A stretch of 64,000 bases of DNA from Anaerolineaceae bacterium UBA5404 (lineage in GTDB: Bacteria; Chloroflexota; Anaerolineae; Anaerolineales; Anaerolineaceae), in the NCBI GenBank assembly GCA_002409625.1, contig DHNY01000010.1:1-64000 (forward strand), written 5' to 3'. A program made the translations under genes and the position numbers. The notes under the pieces were generated by a model that was given only the letters and a program-made list of their open reading frames with translations, did no database searches and was not told the DNA's origin. The stretch's first letter is position 1. Each line of letters begins with the position of its first letter. Shown here piece after piece: positions 7,539 to 16,520 of the stretch.

Positions 7539-9864
7539 CTTCTGTTAGGTTGATTTCCATCGTTTCCTCAGGTACGTATGATGCGGTTTCTTCAGCCAAA
7601 CCAGACTCAGTTTCTTCTAGCACATCAACCTCGGTTGGTTCAAGATCCGAATTTTCCTGGGATTCCGGGGCAAGGGTTAATTGCTCTTCCATATCCTCTT
7701 GCTCTTCCATTTCCTCTTGCTTTTCCAATTCTTGAGGTGTTTCCTGAGCTTCTTCTTCATCCGTCTCTTGCTTATCCTCTGCAGAAGGTTTTTGGTCAGG
7801 ATATTTGATGCGAGGGTGATAAGAGCGCTTGATGGTGTCAAAGAAGGATTTTTTGATGGTTTTTAGGTCATTTAGACTTAAATCCGTGTCATCAAGCTGA
7901 CCAGACTCGGTGATGGTATGAATAACAGCATCGATGACAGAACGGATTTCCTCATCAGTGCGTGGGTTGGTAGCGCGGGCACGAGCTTCGGTGCCATCCG
8001 CCAGCATGAGTAAGGCTGTTTCGCGAGATTGAGGTGAGGGCCCAGGGTAGCGGAATCTGTCTTTATCAACCAGGCTTTCATCTCCGCCGGCTAATTCAAG
8101 CGCTTTAGAGTACTGATAGCGGGTGATGTTGTTGCCATGATGTTCCAGAATGAAGTCAATGATGCGACTTGGCAAGCGGTGTCGTTTGGCAAGGGCAACG
8201 CCATCCGTAATATGAGAAATGATGGTTTCTGCGGTTTGGTAAGGATCGCTTTCATCGTGGGAGTTGATACTGCCACGCACTTGATTTTCGATGAAGAAAC
8301 TGGCATTAGCAGCTTTGCCGATATCATGGAACAAGGTGCCGGTTCTCACAAGCAAGCGGTTGGCGCCAATTGCATCCGCAGCTTGCTCGGCAAGGTTTGA
8401 AACTTGCAAACTGTGTTGGTAGGTACCGGGTGCATTGTTGAGTAACATCTGCAACAATGGATGGTCTGGTCTTGAAAGGTCCATGAGCTGCAGAGAGGTG
8501 GGCAAATCGAGAACCAAGGCAAAGATATGTTGTAACAAGAGCGCCAGGGTAGCAGTTGCCAGTCCGTTAAAAAGAGCAGCAGCCACAAGCGTGCCCAAGC
8601 CAAGCCAATCTGTGTATGAATCACCCAGACGGAAGATAATGACAATTGCCACAGCAAAAATGCTACTGGCAAAACCAGCGCCAAAAAATGCACCCAGACG
8701 CCTGGCATCGCCAAGCATGAGCATGGCAACCAAACCAGGAATAACGTAATAAATAAGCAGTTCCGTTTCGCGCCCATAACCAAAAACGGATAAGAAGGCG
8801 AGAATGAAACTTAAAAGTGCGCCTAATTCAAAATTGAAAATGATGCTTATGGTTAAGCCAAAAGCAGCCAGTGGGAAGAGGTATGGCCAAACCAGGTTGC
8901 CCATAATCAAAAAGCGCACAACGCCTAAGAACAGCAGGAAAAAGAAAGCCACAAGCCCCATTGCCAAAGGCTGGAGCATGGTCTTCGTGCCACGGTAGCG
9001 GAAAAAGATGAAAACAAGGAGTGCTGTGATGAAGACCACAACGCCGTTTTTGATGTAAGTGTTGGTTTGATCGGCAGGTGTGGTGAGCCCAAATATGGTT
9101 AAAGCTTCCATATCAGCTTCTACCAGGATTTCGCCGCGCCGAATAATGGCTTCGCCTGCAATAATTTGCCGGGTAATGGGTTGTACGCTTGCCATAGCCA
9201 AATCACGTGCTTTTTGGGTTTCTTCCAAGCTAAAAGGGCTGGTAGGGACAATCAGGTTTGAGACGATGGCGGTTGTGATTTGAGTTTGTTCCAGTTTGAA
9301 ATTGAACTTGATGATGTTTGGCAAGTTTAGGCGGGCGCGTTCCACTTGGCTCTCTCGCAAACTTTCGCGAAGGACGGATTCAAGCACCCGCGAGGATTCC
9401 ACACCAACTGCTTGCCAGTCATTCATATCCATGGCTAAAATTTTGGTGTAATCTTCAACGCTGAGATGCAGGTTTTGCATCGCCATGAGATCTTCGATTT
9501 TTTGCTCATGGTTAGAGAGCGGGTCATTTTTTACGGTGGTGATGTAGGTTAGGGCGGCGTCAAGGATAGTGAGCTGGTTGCGGGCAATATTCGGGTCTGA
9601 GGTCAGATAAATATCTTCTACTGCATTGGCGGCGTTTTGTTTGGCACGGTCTGTGAGTACTTTTGATTCGAAGTTGATGGAAAAAGGTGCCAGGATGTCT
9701 TCTGTTGCTGCCTCGCCGATATTGATTTGAACGCCACGATTTTGGAAATAGTCTGGTAAAACCATAAAAAAGAAGGCAATGATACTGCTTACCACCAAGA
9801 TGATGATGAGCGCGATTGTCTTGGTATTTGAAGAAAGGTTATCCGCGTTCTTTATCTTTAACAT
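7522..9864 (-). CDS. 7TM-HD family membrane phosphodiesterase (PgpH-like)
   Basis: This 780-residue protein has one N-terminal helix (about 17-37) and an extracytoplasmic 7TMR-HDED domain to about 275. A block of hydrophobic helices (about 275-470) and a cytoplasmic HD domain with HSLQVSNL, the HDIGK metal motif and LEHHG follow. Proteins of this build, such as Listeria PgpH, hydrolyse cyclic di-AMP; activity here is inferred. The last 90 or so residues are very rich in Glu and Gln and look disordered. It leads an overlapping set with ybeY. A TATAAT on the minus strand at 9912-9917 and an inverted repeat at 9887-9902 lie upstream. Confidence 0.88.
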   Translation of the reverse strand: MLKIKNADNLSSNTKTIALIIILVVSSIIAFFFMVLPDYFQNRGVQINIGEAATEDILAPFSINFESKVLTDRAKQNAANAVEDIYLTSDPNIARNQLTILDAALTYITTVKNDPLSNHEQKIEDLMAMQNLHLSVEDYTKILAMDMNDWQAVGVESSRVLESVLRESLRESQVERARLNLPNIIKFNFKLEQTQITTAIVSNLIVPTSPFSLEETQKARDLAMASVQPITRQIIAGEAIIRRGEILVEADMEALTIFGLTTPADQTNTYIKNGVVVFITALLVFIFFRYRGTKTMLQPLAMGLVAFFFLLFLGVVRFLIMGNLVWPYLFPLAAFGLTISIIFNFELGALLSFILAFLSVFGYGRETELLIYYVIPGLVAMLMLGDARRLGAFFGAGFASSIFAVAIVIIFRLGDSYTDWLGLGTLVAAALFNGLATATLALLLQHIFALVLDLPTSLQLMDLSRPDHPLLQMLLNNAPGTYQHSLQVSNLAEQAADAIGANRLLVRTGTLFHDIGKAANASFFIENQVRGSINSHDESDPYQTAETIISHITDGVALAKRHRLPSRIIDFILEHHGNNITRYQYSKALELAGGDESLVDKDRFRYPGPSPQSRETALLMLADGTEARARATNPRTDEEIRSVIDAVIHTITESGQLDDTDLSLNDLKTIKKSFFDTIKRSYHPRIKYPDQKPSAEDKQETDEEEAQETPQELEKQEEMEEQEDMEEQLTLAPESQENSDLEPTEVDVLEETESGLAEETASYVPEETMEINLTEGEKID

Positions 9865-9886
9865 CAGATTTCAGTCTTTTGTCATG

Positions 9887-9917
9887 GTTTGATCAGTCAA
9901 ACTTCTTCCTTATTATA
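9887..9917 (-). promoter_or_regulatory. -10 box and inverted repeat before the 7TM-HD gene
   Basis: A minus-strand TATAAT (9917-9912) is followed, about where transcription would start, by GTTTGA-TCAG-TCAAAC (9887-9902). The repeat could be an operator or a short 5' hairpin. No good -35 box is visible. Confidence 0.4.
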
Positions 9918-9949
9918 CCCCTTAGATGGCTTGATTGCGTAGGAAAAGT

Positions 9950-10546
9950 TTAATCACCCAGCGTGATTTGGTCCTTAATGGTGTTGAAAATTGTTGTGCC
10001 AATGCCATTGACCTTTTGAATGTCCTCGAGGTTTAAGAAAAGCCCATGCTCCTCGCGGTATTGGATGATTGCCTGTGCTTTTGAGGCTCCTATACCAGGA
10101 AGTGTACACAAGGTGTCAAAATCAGCGCTGTTGATGTTAATTAATCCCGGGTTTTCAATGGTGATATACGGCTGTCCTCTTTGGGTATAGTCGTTGCCGG
10201 TGTTTTGCTCACCGACCTGGGGAATGTGGATGCGCTGTCCATCTGTGAGCACTTCAGAAAGATTGAGCAGGTTTGGGTCATAGCCATCAACCAGCCCTTC
10301 GGCTTTCTCAATGGCATCCGATAAGCGCGCTCCTTTGGGCAAACTTAGCATGCCCGGCGCGTTTACGGCACCGGTGAGGTGCACCCGGATTTCGGCAAGG
10401 GTGGCACTGGGTTGAGGTGTGAGGTTAGGTGTTTTGGTCACTAAAACGATGGGTGTTCCACGTTCTGGTAGAATAAACAAGAGAATTGCGCCTGCCAAGA
10501 GTAAGCCGATGAAAATACCCATCGTGATATGTTGCCAGGTTTTCAT
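9950..10546 (-). CDS. comEA: ComEA-like protein: membrane anchor, SLBB domain, helix-hairpin-helix DNA-binding domain
   Basis: This is probably a membrane-anchored DNA receptor of the competence type. From the chosen ATG it has 198 residues: one helix (about 8-28), a Thr/Pro linker, an SLBB-like domain (about 50-110, VHLTGAVNAPGML), and a C-terminal tandem helix-hairpin-helix domain (ININSADFDTLCTLPGIG and KVNGIGTTIFNTIK). An open frame extends 67 codons upstream into the neighbouring gene, but CGGAG and the ATGA overlap with that gene mark 10546 as the start. No comEC is in the window, so a role in DNA uptake is likely but not shown. Confidence 0.82.
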   Translation of the reverse strand: MKTWQHITMGIFIGLLLAGAILLFILPERGTPIVLVTKTPNLTPQPSATLAEIRVHLTGAVNAPGMLSLPKGARLSDAIEKAEGLVDGYDPNLLNLSEVLTDGQRIHIPQVGEQNTGNDYTQRGQPYITIENPGLININSADFDTLCTLPGIGASKAQAIIQYREEHGLFLNLEDIQKVNGIGTTIFNTIKDQITLGD

Positions 10547-11484
10547 GCGTCTAACTCCGGTTGGGGTTCTTGTTCGGATGCAGTTCCGTTGGGATCTTCT
10601 TCCAGTTCCAATAAGCGCTTGAATGCTGCCAAGGATACTTCGAGCATGTCTTCTGAAGGTTCCCGCGTGGTCAGTTTTTGCAGAGCTAGGTTGGGCTTGA
10701 TAATCCAACGTAAAAAGGCTGAACGGTCCATCATACCTGCAACCCAACGAATGTACTCGTAAGCGATGCCAGCCACCACAGGAAGCATGAGAACACGAGA
10801 GATTAAGCGCCAGTAAATGGGCATGGGTCCAAGCACAGAAAACACCAAAACGCTAATCACAGCCAGGGTGAGCATAAATGAGGTGCCACAACGTGGGTGT
10901 TGGGTGCTTTGGCGGGCGACTTCGGCCGGTACAAGTTCCGCGTTTTCTTCAAAGGCGTTTATGGTTTTGTGTTCGGCGCCATGATAGGCATAGACGCGTT
11001 TGATGTCTGGAATTTGACCAACCAGGAACATGTACGCTATCAAAATGAACAAACGCAGGATGCCTTCGATGATATTGCTCCACCAGGCACCCAGTGACCA
11101 GGCTTTATCCAGTAGTCCGGCGACAAAGGCAGGAAGCAGAAAGAAGACTGCTACCCCGATGAGCAAAGACAAAAAGCTGACAAAAGCCATGCTTTTGTTG
11201 TCAATTTGCTCATCATCGGTGCCAGACATGTTGGCAGACAGGCTAATCATGCGCGTGCCAAGGCTAAGCGAATCCCATAAGCCTAAAACACCACGCAAAA
11301 AAGGTACCCGCATCCATTTTGAACTGTAAATGCCAGGCAGTTTTTCTTCGTGGATTTGAATGTGTCCTTCGTGGTCACGCACAGCCATAGCCAAAAAGCG
11401 TTTACCACGCATCATAACGCCTTCAATAACAGCTTGCCCGCCATAAGCGGGCATTTTTAATTCTTTTTGACTATTTGCGCTCAC
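10543..11484 (-). CDS. DUF1385 family membrane protein (YqhQ-like)
   Basis: This 313-residue protein matches the DUF1385 family (Bacillus YqhQ) by its N-terminal block YGGQAVIEGVMMRG and by FLRGVLGLWDSL. Four or so hydrophobic helices follow, with the conserved YHGAEHKTINAFE and HPRCGTSF between them. The function is unknown; the conserved His and Cys suggest metal binding. The start is GTG, overlapping the peptidase stop as GTGA; an internal ATG ten codons later has a weaker context. The 3' end overlaps comEA by 4 bases, so the three genes here are translationally coupled. Confidence 0.85.
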   Translation of the reverse strand: MSANSQKELKMPAYGGQAVIEGVMMRGKRFLAMAVRDHEGHIQIHEEKLPGIYSSKWMRVPFLRGVLGLWDSLSLGTRMISLSANMSGTDDEQIDNKSMAFVSFLSLLIGVAVFFLLPAFVAGLLDKAWSLGAWWSNIIEGILRLFILIAYMFLVGQIPDIKRVYAYHGAEHKTINAFEENAELVPAEVARQSTQHPRCGTSFMLTLAVISVLVFSVLGPMPIYWRLISRVLMLPVVAGIAYEYIRWVAGMMDRSAFLRWIIKPNLALQKLTTREPSEDMLEVSLAAFKRLLELEEDPNGTASEQEPQPELDA

Positions 11485-12851
11485 TCAGCAAAACTCAAGA
11501 AAAAGCGGATGAGAGCCTGAACACCTTTGGTCCAGGTTGGCATGTGTTGACGTTCGTTTGGTGAGTGAATGGCATCATCCGGCAGACCAAAACCGGTGAG
11601 CATAGACTTGACGCCTAAAAGCTCTTGCATGTTGGTCGCCACTGGAATGGATCCGCCTTCCCGTTTGAGCGAAACCGGTTTGCCCCAGGTTTTGGTGAGG
11701 GCGTCTGCCAGATTTTTGGAGCCTGGCGCGTCATCTGCTAGGTAGGCAGGTCCAAGCGAGTGTTTAAAGATTTGGGCACGCACAGTGTTGGGAACCAGGC
11801 TGGCGATGTAGCTTTGTATAAGCTTATAAATCTCTTCAGGGTTTTGATCTGGCACCAGCCGGCAGGAAATCTTGGCTTTGGCAAAGGCTGGGATGATGGT
11901 TTTGGCACCTTCTTCGATGTATCCGGAGTAGAGACCGTTGACATCCAGTGTCGGGCGTGAGCCCTGGCGTTCGAGCATGGTAAAGCCTTCTTCACCGTAG
12001 AGTCTGGGCACGCCAGTGAGTTGCACGTAAGCATCTTCCTGAAGCCCTGCAGTGGCAATGCGCTCACGTTCTTCTGGGCTAAGGTGTCGAACTTTGTCAT
12101 AGAACCCGGGAATGGCAACAGTGCCATCGGGGTTGTGCAATTTAGAGATGATGTCAGCAATCACATTTGCCGGGTTGGCGATGTTGCCGCCAAAAAGGCC
12201 GCTATGCAAATCCATTTTTGGTCCGTCAATGCGTAACTCGAAGTAGACCATACCACGCAGACCGTAAACAATGGTCGGCTGGCTGGCTGAAATCATGCCG
12301 GCATCAGGGTTGAGAATCATGTCGCATTGTAGGAGCTCGGTGTTGTTTTTCAGGAAGTCCTCAAGCGATGGAGAGCCAATTTCTTCTTCGCCTTCAATGA
12401 TGAACTTAATGTTGATGGGCAATTCGTTGGTCTTTAGCACACTTTCGAGCGCGAAAATGGATGCCATTACCTGGCCTTTCATGTCCGATGCGCCACGGGC
12501 GTAGACGTAATCCTCCACCAATGTTGGTTCAAACGGCGCGGTACGCCACTCGTGTAAGGGGTCAGGTGGTTGCACGTCGTAGTGTCCGTAAACCAGTAAA
12601 GTTTTTGCGTTTGGTAGGGGAGATATTTTCTCAGCAAAAACAATGGGATGCACTTTTGTTGGGAATATTTCAACCCGATCTACGCCCAGCTTTTTAAAAT
12701 AATCAGCCAGGAATTCTGCCGTGCGCACCATATCAGATTTGTGCGCAGGGTCAGTTGAAACGGATGGAATCCTTAGGATATTGAAATATTGTTCCAACAA
12801 GGCGTCTTGGTTTTCTTGAAAATAATTTATAGCAGTTTGGTCCTTGTCCAT
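11481..12851 (-). CDS. M20 family metallopeptidase (dipeptidase type)
   Basis: This is a probable cytoplasmic di-zinc peptidase of the M20 family, close to carnosinase-type dipeptidases. The 456 residues show the expected metal ligands in order: His in VYGHYDVQP, the bridging Asp in GASDMKGQ, the paired Glu of EGEEEIGS, Asp in LNPDAG and a C-terminal His in IHSPNE. A dimerisation domain lies between about 190 and 310. There is no signal peptide. AGAGGAC precedes the ATG. It opens the peptidase-DUF1385-comEA run and diverges from trxB. The exact substrate cannot be told. Confidence 0.88.
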   Translation of the reverse strand: MDKDQTAINYFQENQDALLEQYFNILRIPSVSTDPAHKSDMVRTAEFLADYFKKLGVDRVEIFPTKVHPIVFAEKISPLPNAKTLLVYGHYDVQPPDPLHEWRTAPFEPTLVEDYVYARGASDMKGQVMASIFALESVLKTNELPINIKFIIEGEEEIGSPSLEDFLKNNTELLQCDMILNPDAGMISASQPTIVYGLRGMVYFELRIDGPKMDLHSGLFGGNIANPANVIADIISKLHNPDGTVAIPGFYDKVRHLSPEERERIATAGLQEDAYVQLTGVPRLYGEEGFTMLERQGSRPTLDVNGLYSGYIEEGAKTIIPAFAKAKISCRLVPDQNPEEIYKLIQSYIASLVPNTVRAQIFKHSLGPAYLADDAPGSKNLADALTKTWGKPVSLKREGGSIPVATNMQELLGVKSMLTGFGLPDDAIHSPNERQHMPTWTKGVQALIRFFLSFAE

Positions 12852-12910
12852 AATGTCCTCTTTTTCTTGTACTTAATTAACATACATTATATGCTAAACC
12901 GAGGTTTATC

Positions 12911-13006
12911 GTGTTAGGATTAACAGGAAATGTATTAGACAAAAAAACAAAAGACATTATGGCTCAAAAAGAGCTCATTATCGATTTAGACTTGAGGAAA
13001 AAATGA
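12911..13006 (+). CDS. Candidate 31-residue small ORF coupled to trxB
   Basis: A GTG-started frame of 31 codons plus stop lies directly upstream of trxB and ends in an ATGA overlap with the trxB start. GAGG stands six bases before the GTG, which is ideal spacing. The product would be a small charged peptide ending in DLDLRKK, with no motif I recognise. A loose promoter (TTGTAC, 17 bases, TATGCT) precedes it. It may be a real small protein, or a leader whose translation controls trxB; chance is not excluded. Confidence 0.35.
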   Translation: MLGLTGNVLDKKTKDIMAQKELIIDLDLRKK

Positions 13007-13944
13007 CAAAAGAAAACCATCGACAAATCATCATTATCGGATCGGGTCCTGCAGGCTTTAGTGCCGCTATTTACGCTGCCCGGGCTAATTTAGCGCCATT
13101 ACTCATATCTGGCATGAAACTGCATGGACAGCCCTCTAAAACAACCACCATCGAAAACTATCCGGGATTTCCGGAAGGGATTGAGGGCCCTGAATTAGGT
13201 CAGCTTTTTGAACAACAAGCCCGCGCTTTTGGCACCGAAGTGGTTTACGATTCGGTGAAAGAAATTGATCTGAGTAAAAAACCTTATACAGTGCATACTT
13301 ACGGCACTGAATATACGGCTGATGTTTTGATTTTGACCATGGGCACGGAATACAACAAGCTGGGTGTTCCGGGCGAAAAAGAGTTAGAAGGACGCGGCAT
13401 TTCAAATTGCGCCACCTGTGATGGCTACTTTTATCGTGGCAAGAATGTGCATGTGGTTGGCGGTGGCGATTCAGCCGTGGAAGAAGCTATTTTCCTGACC
13501 CGATTTGCGGATAGTGTAACCATTATCCATCGTCGGGATACTTTGCGCGCAGGAGCCATCCTTGAAGAACGCGCCAAAAAGAACCCAAAAATCAAGTTTA
13601 TTTGGGACACTGTTGTGAAAGAAATTAAAGGCGAAAATGCGGTCGAATCGCTTGTTTTAGAGAATGTTAAGACAGGTGAAGTTGAAACTGTGCCGAGTGA
13701 TGGCTTGTTTGTTTACATTGGACAAACCCCAATCACAGATATCGTCGGTCAACAAGTTGCCACGGATGATCAGGGTTACATCATTGTGAACAATAAAATG
13801 GAAACGAGCGTACCCCAGGTTTATGCTGCTGGTGATATTGCTGACCCGCTTTATCGACAAGTTGTAACCGCAGCGGGCATGGGTGCCGCTGCGGCTATTT
13901 CTGCTACGCATTGCATTGAAGCTTTTATGTGTGACGTGGCTTAG
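13003..13944 (+). CDS. trxB: Thioredoxin reductase (NADPH-type flavoprotein)
   Basis: This cytoplasmic flavoenzyme of 313 residues passes electrons from NAD(P)H through FAD and a redox disulfide to thioredoxin. Visible motifs are the FAD site GSGPAGFSAAIYAAR (about 12-26), the redox pair CATC, the nucleotide site VVGGGDSAVEEA, and the C-terminal FAD motif ending YAAGDI. The size is that of the low-molecular-weight class. TTGAGG precedes the ATG, and a possible small ORF is coupled to it. No thioredoxin gene is adjacent. Confidence 0.93.
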   Translation: MTKENHRQIIIIGSGPAGFSAAIYAARANLAPLLISGMKLHGQPSKTTTIENYPGFPEGIEGPELGQLFEQQARAFGTEVVYDSVKEIDLSKKPYTVHTYGTEYTADVLILTMGTEYNKLGVPGEKELEGRGISNCATCDGYFYRGKNVHVVGGGDSAVEEAIFLTRFADSVTIIHRRDTLRAGAILEERAKKNPKIKFIWDTVVKEIKGENAVESLVLENVKTGEVETVPSDGLFVYIGQTPITDIVGQQVATDDQGYIIVNNKMETSVPQVYAAGDIADPLYRQVVTAAGMGAAAAISATHCIEAFMCDVA

Positions 13945-13964
13945 AACAGCCTGTCGGCATCAGT

Positions 13965-15116
13965 TTAAGGCTGAGTGCCGGCACTACTCCAAATAAATAC
14001 CCTTGGATCGCTTTGTACACCGGCCTCTTCGTAAATCGGATTGGCCGGATCGTTATTAATGCGCCTTGCAACCGAGACTGTCCATTGAATGATGTGCGGT
14101 GTTGCGTCTGCTGGCCTAAAGCTGGAGGGCAAGATGAACTTGGTGTCAGCTACGTATTCCACCAGGCTTCGTTCATCGGTTGAAGTGAGGTCTTTGACCA
14201 CAACCCGATAAAGCTCGTTGGGATAGAGGTCCGCCACAGATGCCCATTGCAAGGTGAGTCCTTCTTCGCCAGGTGGGAAATAGGCACCTGATCTGGGTAG
14301 GAGCAAGTTTGGACCAGGGTAAGGTGGCACAGGTGTAGCGGTTGGGGTTGGTCCAGGGGTAGGCAGGCGGTAGCACAGCGGGATTTCAAGCGCTTGTCCA
14401 ACGCGGACGATATCGTTACTCATGCCGTTGTGTTCCATGATATCTCTCATGGTGACGGAATAATTTGCGGCAAGTGAACTCAATGTGTCTGATGCACTTA
14501 CAGTAATGGGCATCACATTGGTGCAACGCTCTTCTTCTGGTAGTAATTCAGGTGTGGCGCTGGGAACAGGCGATGGCGTATAGGTTGGCAAGGGCACCAT
14601 CAGCACTTGGCCTTCAGAAACGGTACAATTTGCGTCCAGTTTGTTTTCCAGAATGATGGCTTGAACAGAGGTGTTGTATTGCAGAGCAACGTGCAAACAT
14701 TGCTGACCCGGGCCTACGACGTGCGAGACAGGTGGTAATGGCGTCCAGGTTGGCTCTGGTGTGTTGGTAAGCGTTGGTGTAGCGGTGAGGGTAATCGTTG
14801 CCGTTGGGGTTTGTGATTCTTTCACTGCTTGGTCATTCTCAGCAGAGGCTGACAGTTTTGAGGTAACGAGCAGGGCAACAATTGTAGCTACTAAGGCAAG
14901 AAACACGAGCGTTAGCACGATCATTCCTGGGAGTCTTAAATGAATTTCTGGTAAGCCACTCGAGTCGAGACTACGGTTTTTAGCATTTGAGCTGACTGCG
15001 TTCAATTGTGTGCCACATACCAAACAACGTGATGCGTTTTCGCTAACACGCGTGCCACACACTGGGCAAATATTACTCTTTTTTAATGATGGTTCATCAA
15101 GGCTTTTCTTGTTCAT
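13965..15116 (-). CDS. Zinc-ribbon, membrane-anchored protein with two LysM domains
   Basis: This 383-residue protein begins with a cytoplasmic zinc ribbon (CPVCG and CLVCG, about 17-37) and has one transmembrane helix near 68-88. A Thr/Pro linker leads to two LysM-like peptidoglycan- or glycan-binding repeats (about 130-175 and 200-245), a second Pro/Thr linker, and a beta-rich C-terminal domain of about 110 residues. Such proteins are frequent in Anaerolineae. It probably links the envelope to a cytoplasmic partner; the role is unknown. GGAAAG lies just before the ATG. It converges with trxB and diverges from hemW. Confidence 0.8.
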   Translation of the reverse strand: MNKKSLDEPSLKKSNICPVCGTRVSENASRCLVCGTQLNAVSSNAKNRSLDSSGLPEIHLRLPGMIVLTLVFLALVATIVALLVTSKLSASAENDQAVKESQTPTATITLTATPTLTNTPEPTWTPLPPVSHVVGPGQQCLHVALQYNTSVQAIILENKLDANCTVSEGQVLMVPLPTYTPSPVPSATPELLPEEERCTNVMPITVSASDTLSSLAANYSVTMRDIMEHNGMSNDIVRVGQALEIPLCYRLPTPGPTPTATPVPPYPGPNLLLPRSGAYFPPGEEGLTLQWASVADLYPNELYRVVVKDLTSTDERSLVEYVADTKFILPSSFRPADATPHIIQWTVSVARRINNDPANPIYEEAGVQSDPRVFIWSSAGTQP

Positions 15117-15168
15117 ATTCTTTCCACATACAGTTTTGGGCTAACAAATAAGGGAACGGGCAGGTAAA

Positions 15169-16395
15169 ATGATAGATATGACCGCAGTTTATGTGCACAT
15201 TCCTTTTTGTAAGCGACGTTGTACTTATTGTGATTTTATCACGTATGCCAATTTAGACGCTATGCTACCAGAATACCTGGAGGCATTGCAAGATGAAATA
15301 TTGTTGGCAAGTTTTGATGTTGCTGAAGCGAAAACGATTTATATCGGTGGTGGCACGCCTTCTTTGATGAATAAGAAGCAAATTGCTGGTATTTTGGATT
15401 GTATCAGGCAACGTTTTGGCATTAGTGAAGATGCTGAAATTACCATTGAAGCTAATCCTGGCACGGTGCACGCTGATTTTTATAAGCACATTCGGGATCT
15501 GGGCATTAACCGCCTGAGTTTGGGTGTGCAGTCTTTTGATGACCGGGATTTGAAAGTTTTAGGGCGTATCCATACCAGTGACGAAGCATTGGCAAGCTTT
15601 GAACAGGCGAGAAAAGCAGGTTTTGACAATATCAGTATTGACTTAATCTTTGGATTGCCTGAACAGACATTAGCTGGTTGGCGAAAAAACCTGGCACAAG
15701 TTGAAAGGCTAATGCCGGAACATTTGTCCATCTATTCGCTGATATTAGAGCCAGGCACGCTTTTGAATCGCTGGGTAGAACGGGGCTTGGTCGCTTTACC
15801 GGATGATGATTTGGTTGCCGACATGTTTGAGGAAACCTTAACGTTTTTGTCCAGGCTTGGCTATGTATATTATGAAATATCCAGCTGGGCATTAGGTGAA
15901 AGTAAGGAAAGCCGACACAACAAAGTGTATTGGCGGGCAAATGAGTACCTGGGATTTGGGGCAGGCGCTGTGGGACGTGTGGGTGACAGACGCTGGCGGA
16001 ACATGGCAAATGTAAAGGAGTACATTTTAAAATTAAGGCAAGTTGCGCGTAGCATTAAGGTCGAAAACGCTTTGGGCTTACTGAGCAATGGGGGCTTTGT
16101 GCAAAAAACTGACGCCGATTTGGGCAGTGCAGTAGCAGAAGTAGAAAACCTGAGTGTTCAGGAACAAATGCGCGAGATGATGATGCTCGGTTTGCGGATG
16201 ACTGAGGAAGGACTTTCTGAACCAGCTTTTTACCGTCGTTTTGGACGCTTGCCAGACGCCATTTTTGGTGTTGAGATTGAAGATCTTCTTAAAAAAGGTT
16301 TAGTAGCTTGGCATCCTTTCGAAGATGGCAGGCATTTGGTGATGACTCCAAAGGCATATTTGTTAGGGAATCTGGTTTTTAGAGCCTTTGTTTAG
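15169..16395 (+). CDS. hemW: Radical SAM heme chaperone HemW
   Basis: The 408 residues resemble HemW, long misnamed oxygen-independent coproporphyrinogen oxidase. VHIPFCKRRCTYCDF carries the CX3CX2C cluster motif, followed by the SAM-binding IGGGTPS, EANPG and the RLSLGVQSF block. A C-terminal winged-helix-like region with MLGLRMTEEGL is typical of HemW. The usual role is heme insertion into respiratory enzymes. A second in-frame ATG at 15178 would also give a normal N-terminus; AGG four bases before 15169 slightly favours the first. The gene stands alone, ending in a bidirectional hairpin. Confidence 0.88.
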   Translation: MIDMTAVYVHIPFCKRRCTYCDFITYANLDAMLPEYLEALQDEILLASFDVAEAKTIYIGGGTPSLMNKKQIAGILDCIRQRFGISEDAEITIEANPGTVHADFYKHIRDLGINRLSLGVQSFDDRDLKVLGRIHTSDEALASFEQARKAGFDNISIDLIFGLPEQTLAGWRKNLAQVERLMPEHLSIYSLILEPGTLLNRWVERGLVALPDDDLVADMFEETLTFLSRLGYVYYEISSWALGESKESRHNKVYWRANEYLGFGAGAVGRVGDRRWRNMANVKEYILKLRQVARSIKVENALGLLSNGGFVQKTDADLGSAVAEVENLSVQEQMREMMMLGLRMTEEGLSEPAFYRRFGRLPDAIFGVEIEDLLKKGLVAWHPFEDGRHLVMTPKAYLLGNLVFRAFV

Positions 16396-16402
16396 CCTTA
16401 AT

Positions 16403-16442
16403 AAAAAAGAAAGAGAAAGCTTTTACTTTTTCTCTTTCTTTT
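16403..16442. terminator. AT-rich bidirectional terminator
   Basis: A run of A and G (16403-16419) pairs with a run of T and C (16426-16442) to form a long A/T-rich hairpin with its own A- and T-tails. It ends hemW; the minus-strand HAD gene stops at 16521, so it may serve that gene too. Confidence 0.65.
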
Positions 16443-16520
16443 CTGTTATTTGTTTTTGATGGCTAATATTTTGAATAATTGCTACTTACGATAAGAGCCA
16501 CCTGTGCATAGTCATGTTGC

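Noticed and set aside
10547..10747. 67-codon N-terminal extension of the ComEA-like gene
   Set aside because: It overlaps the DUF1385 gene and has no membrane or domain logic. CGGAG and an ATGA junction support the ATG at 10546.
13953..13982. Hairpin between trxB and the LysM gene
   Set aside because: The stem has a bulge and there is no T-run on either strand, so I did not call it a terminator.
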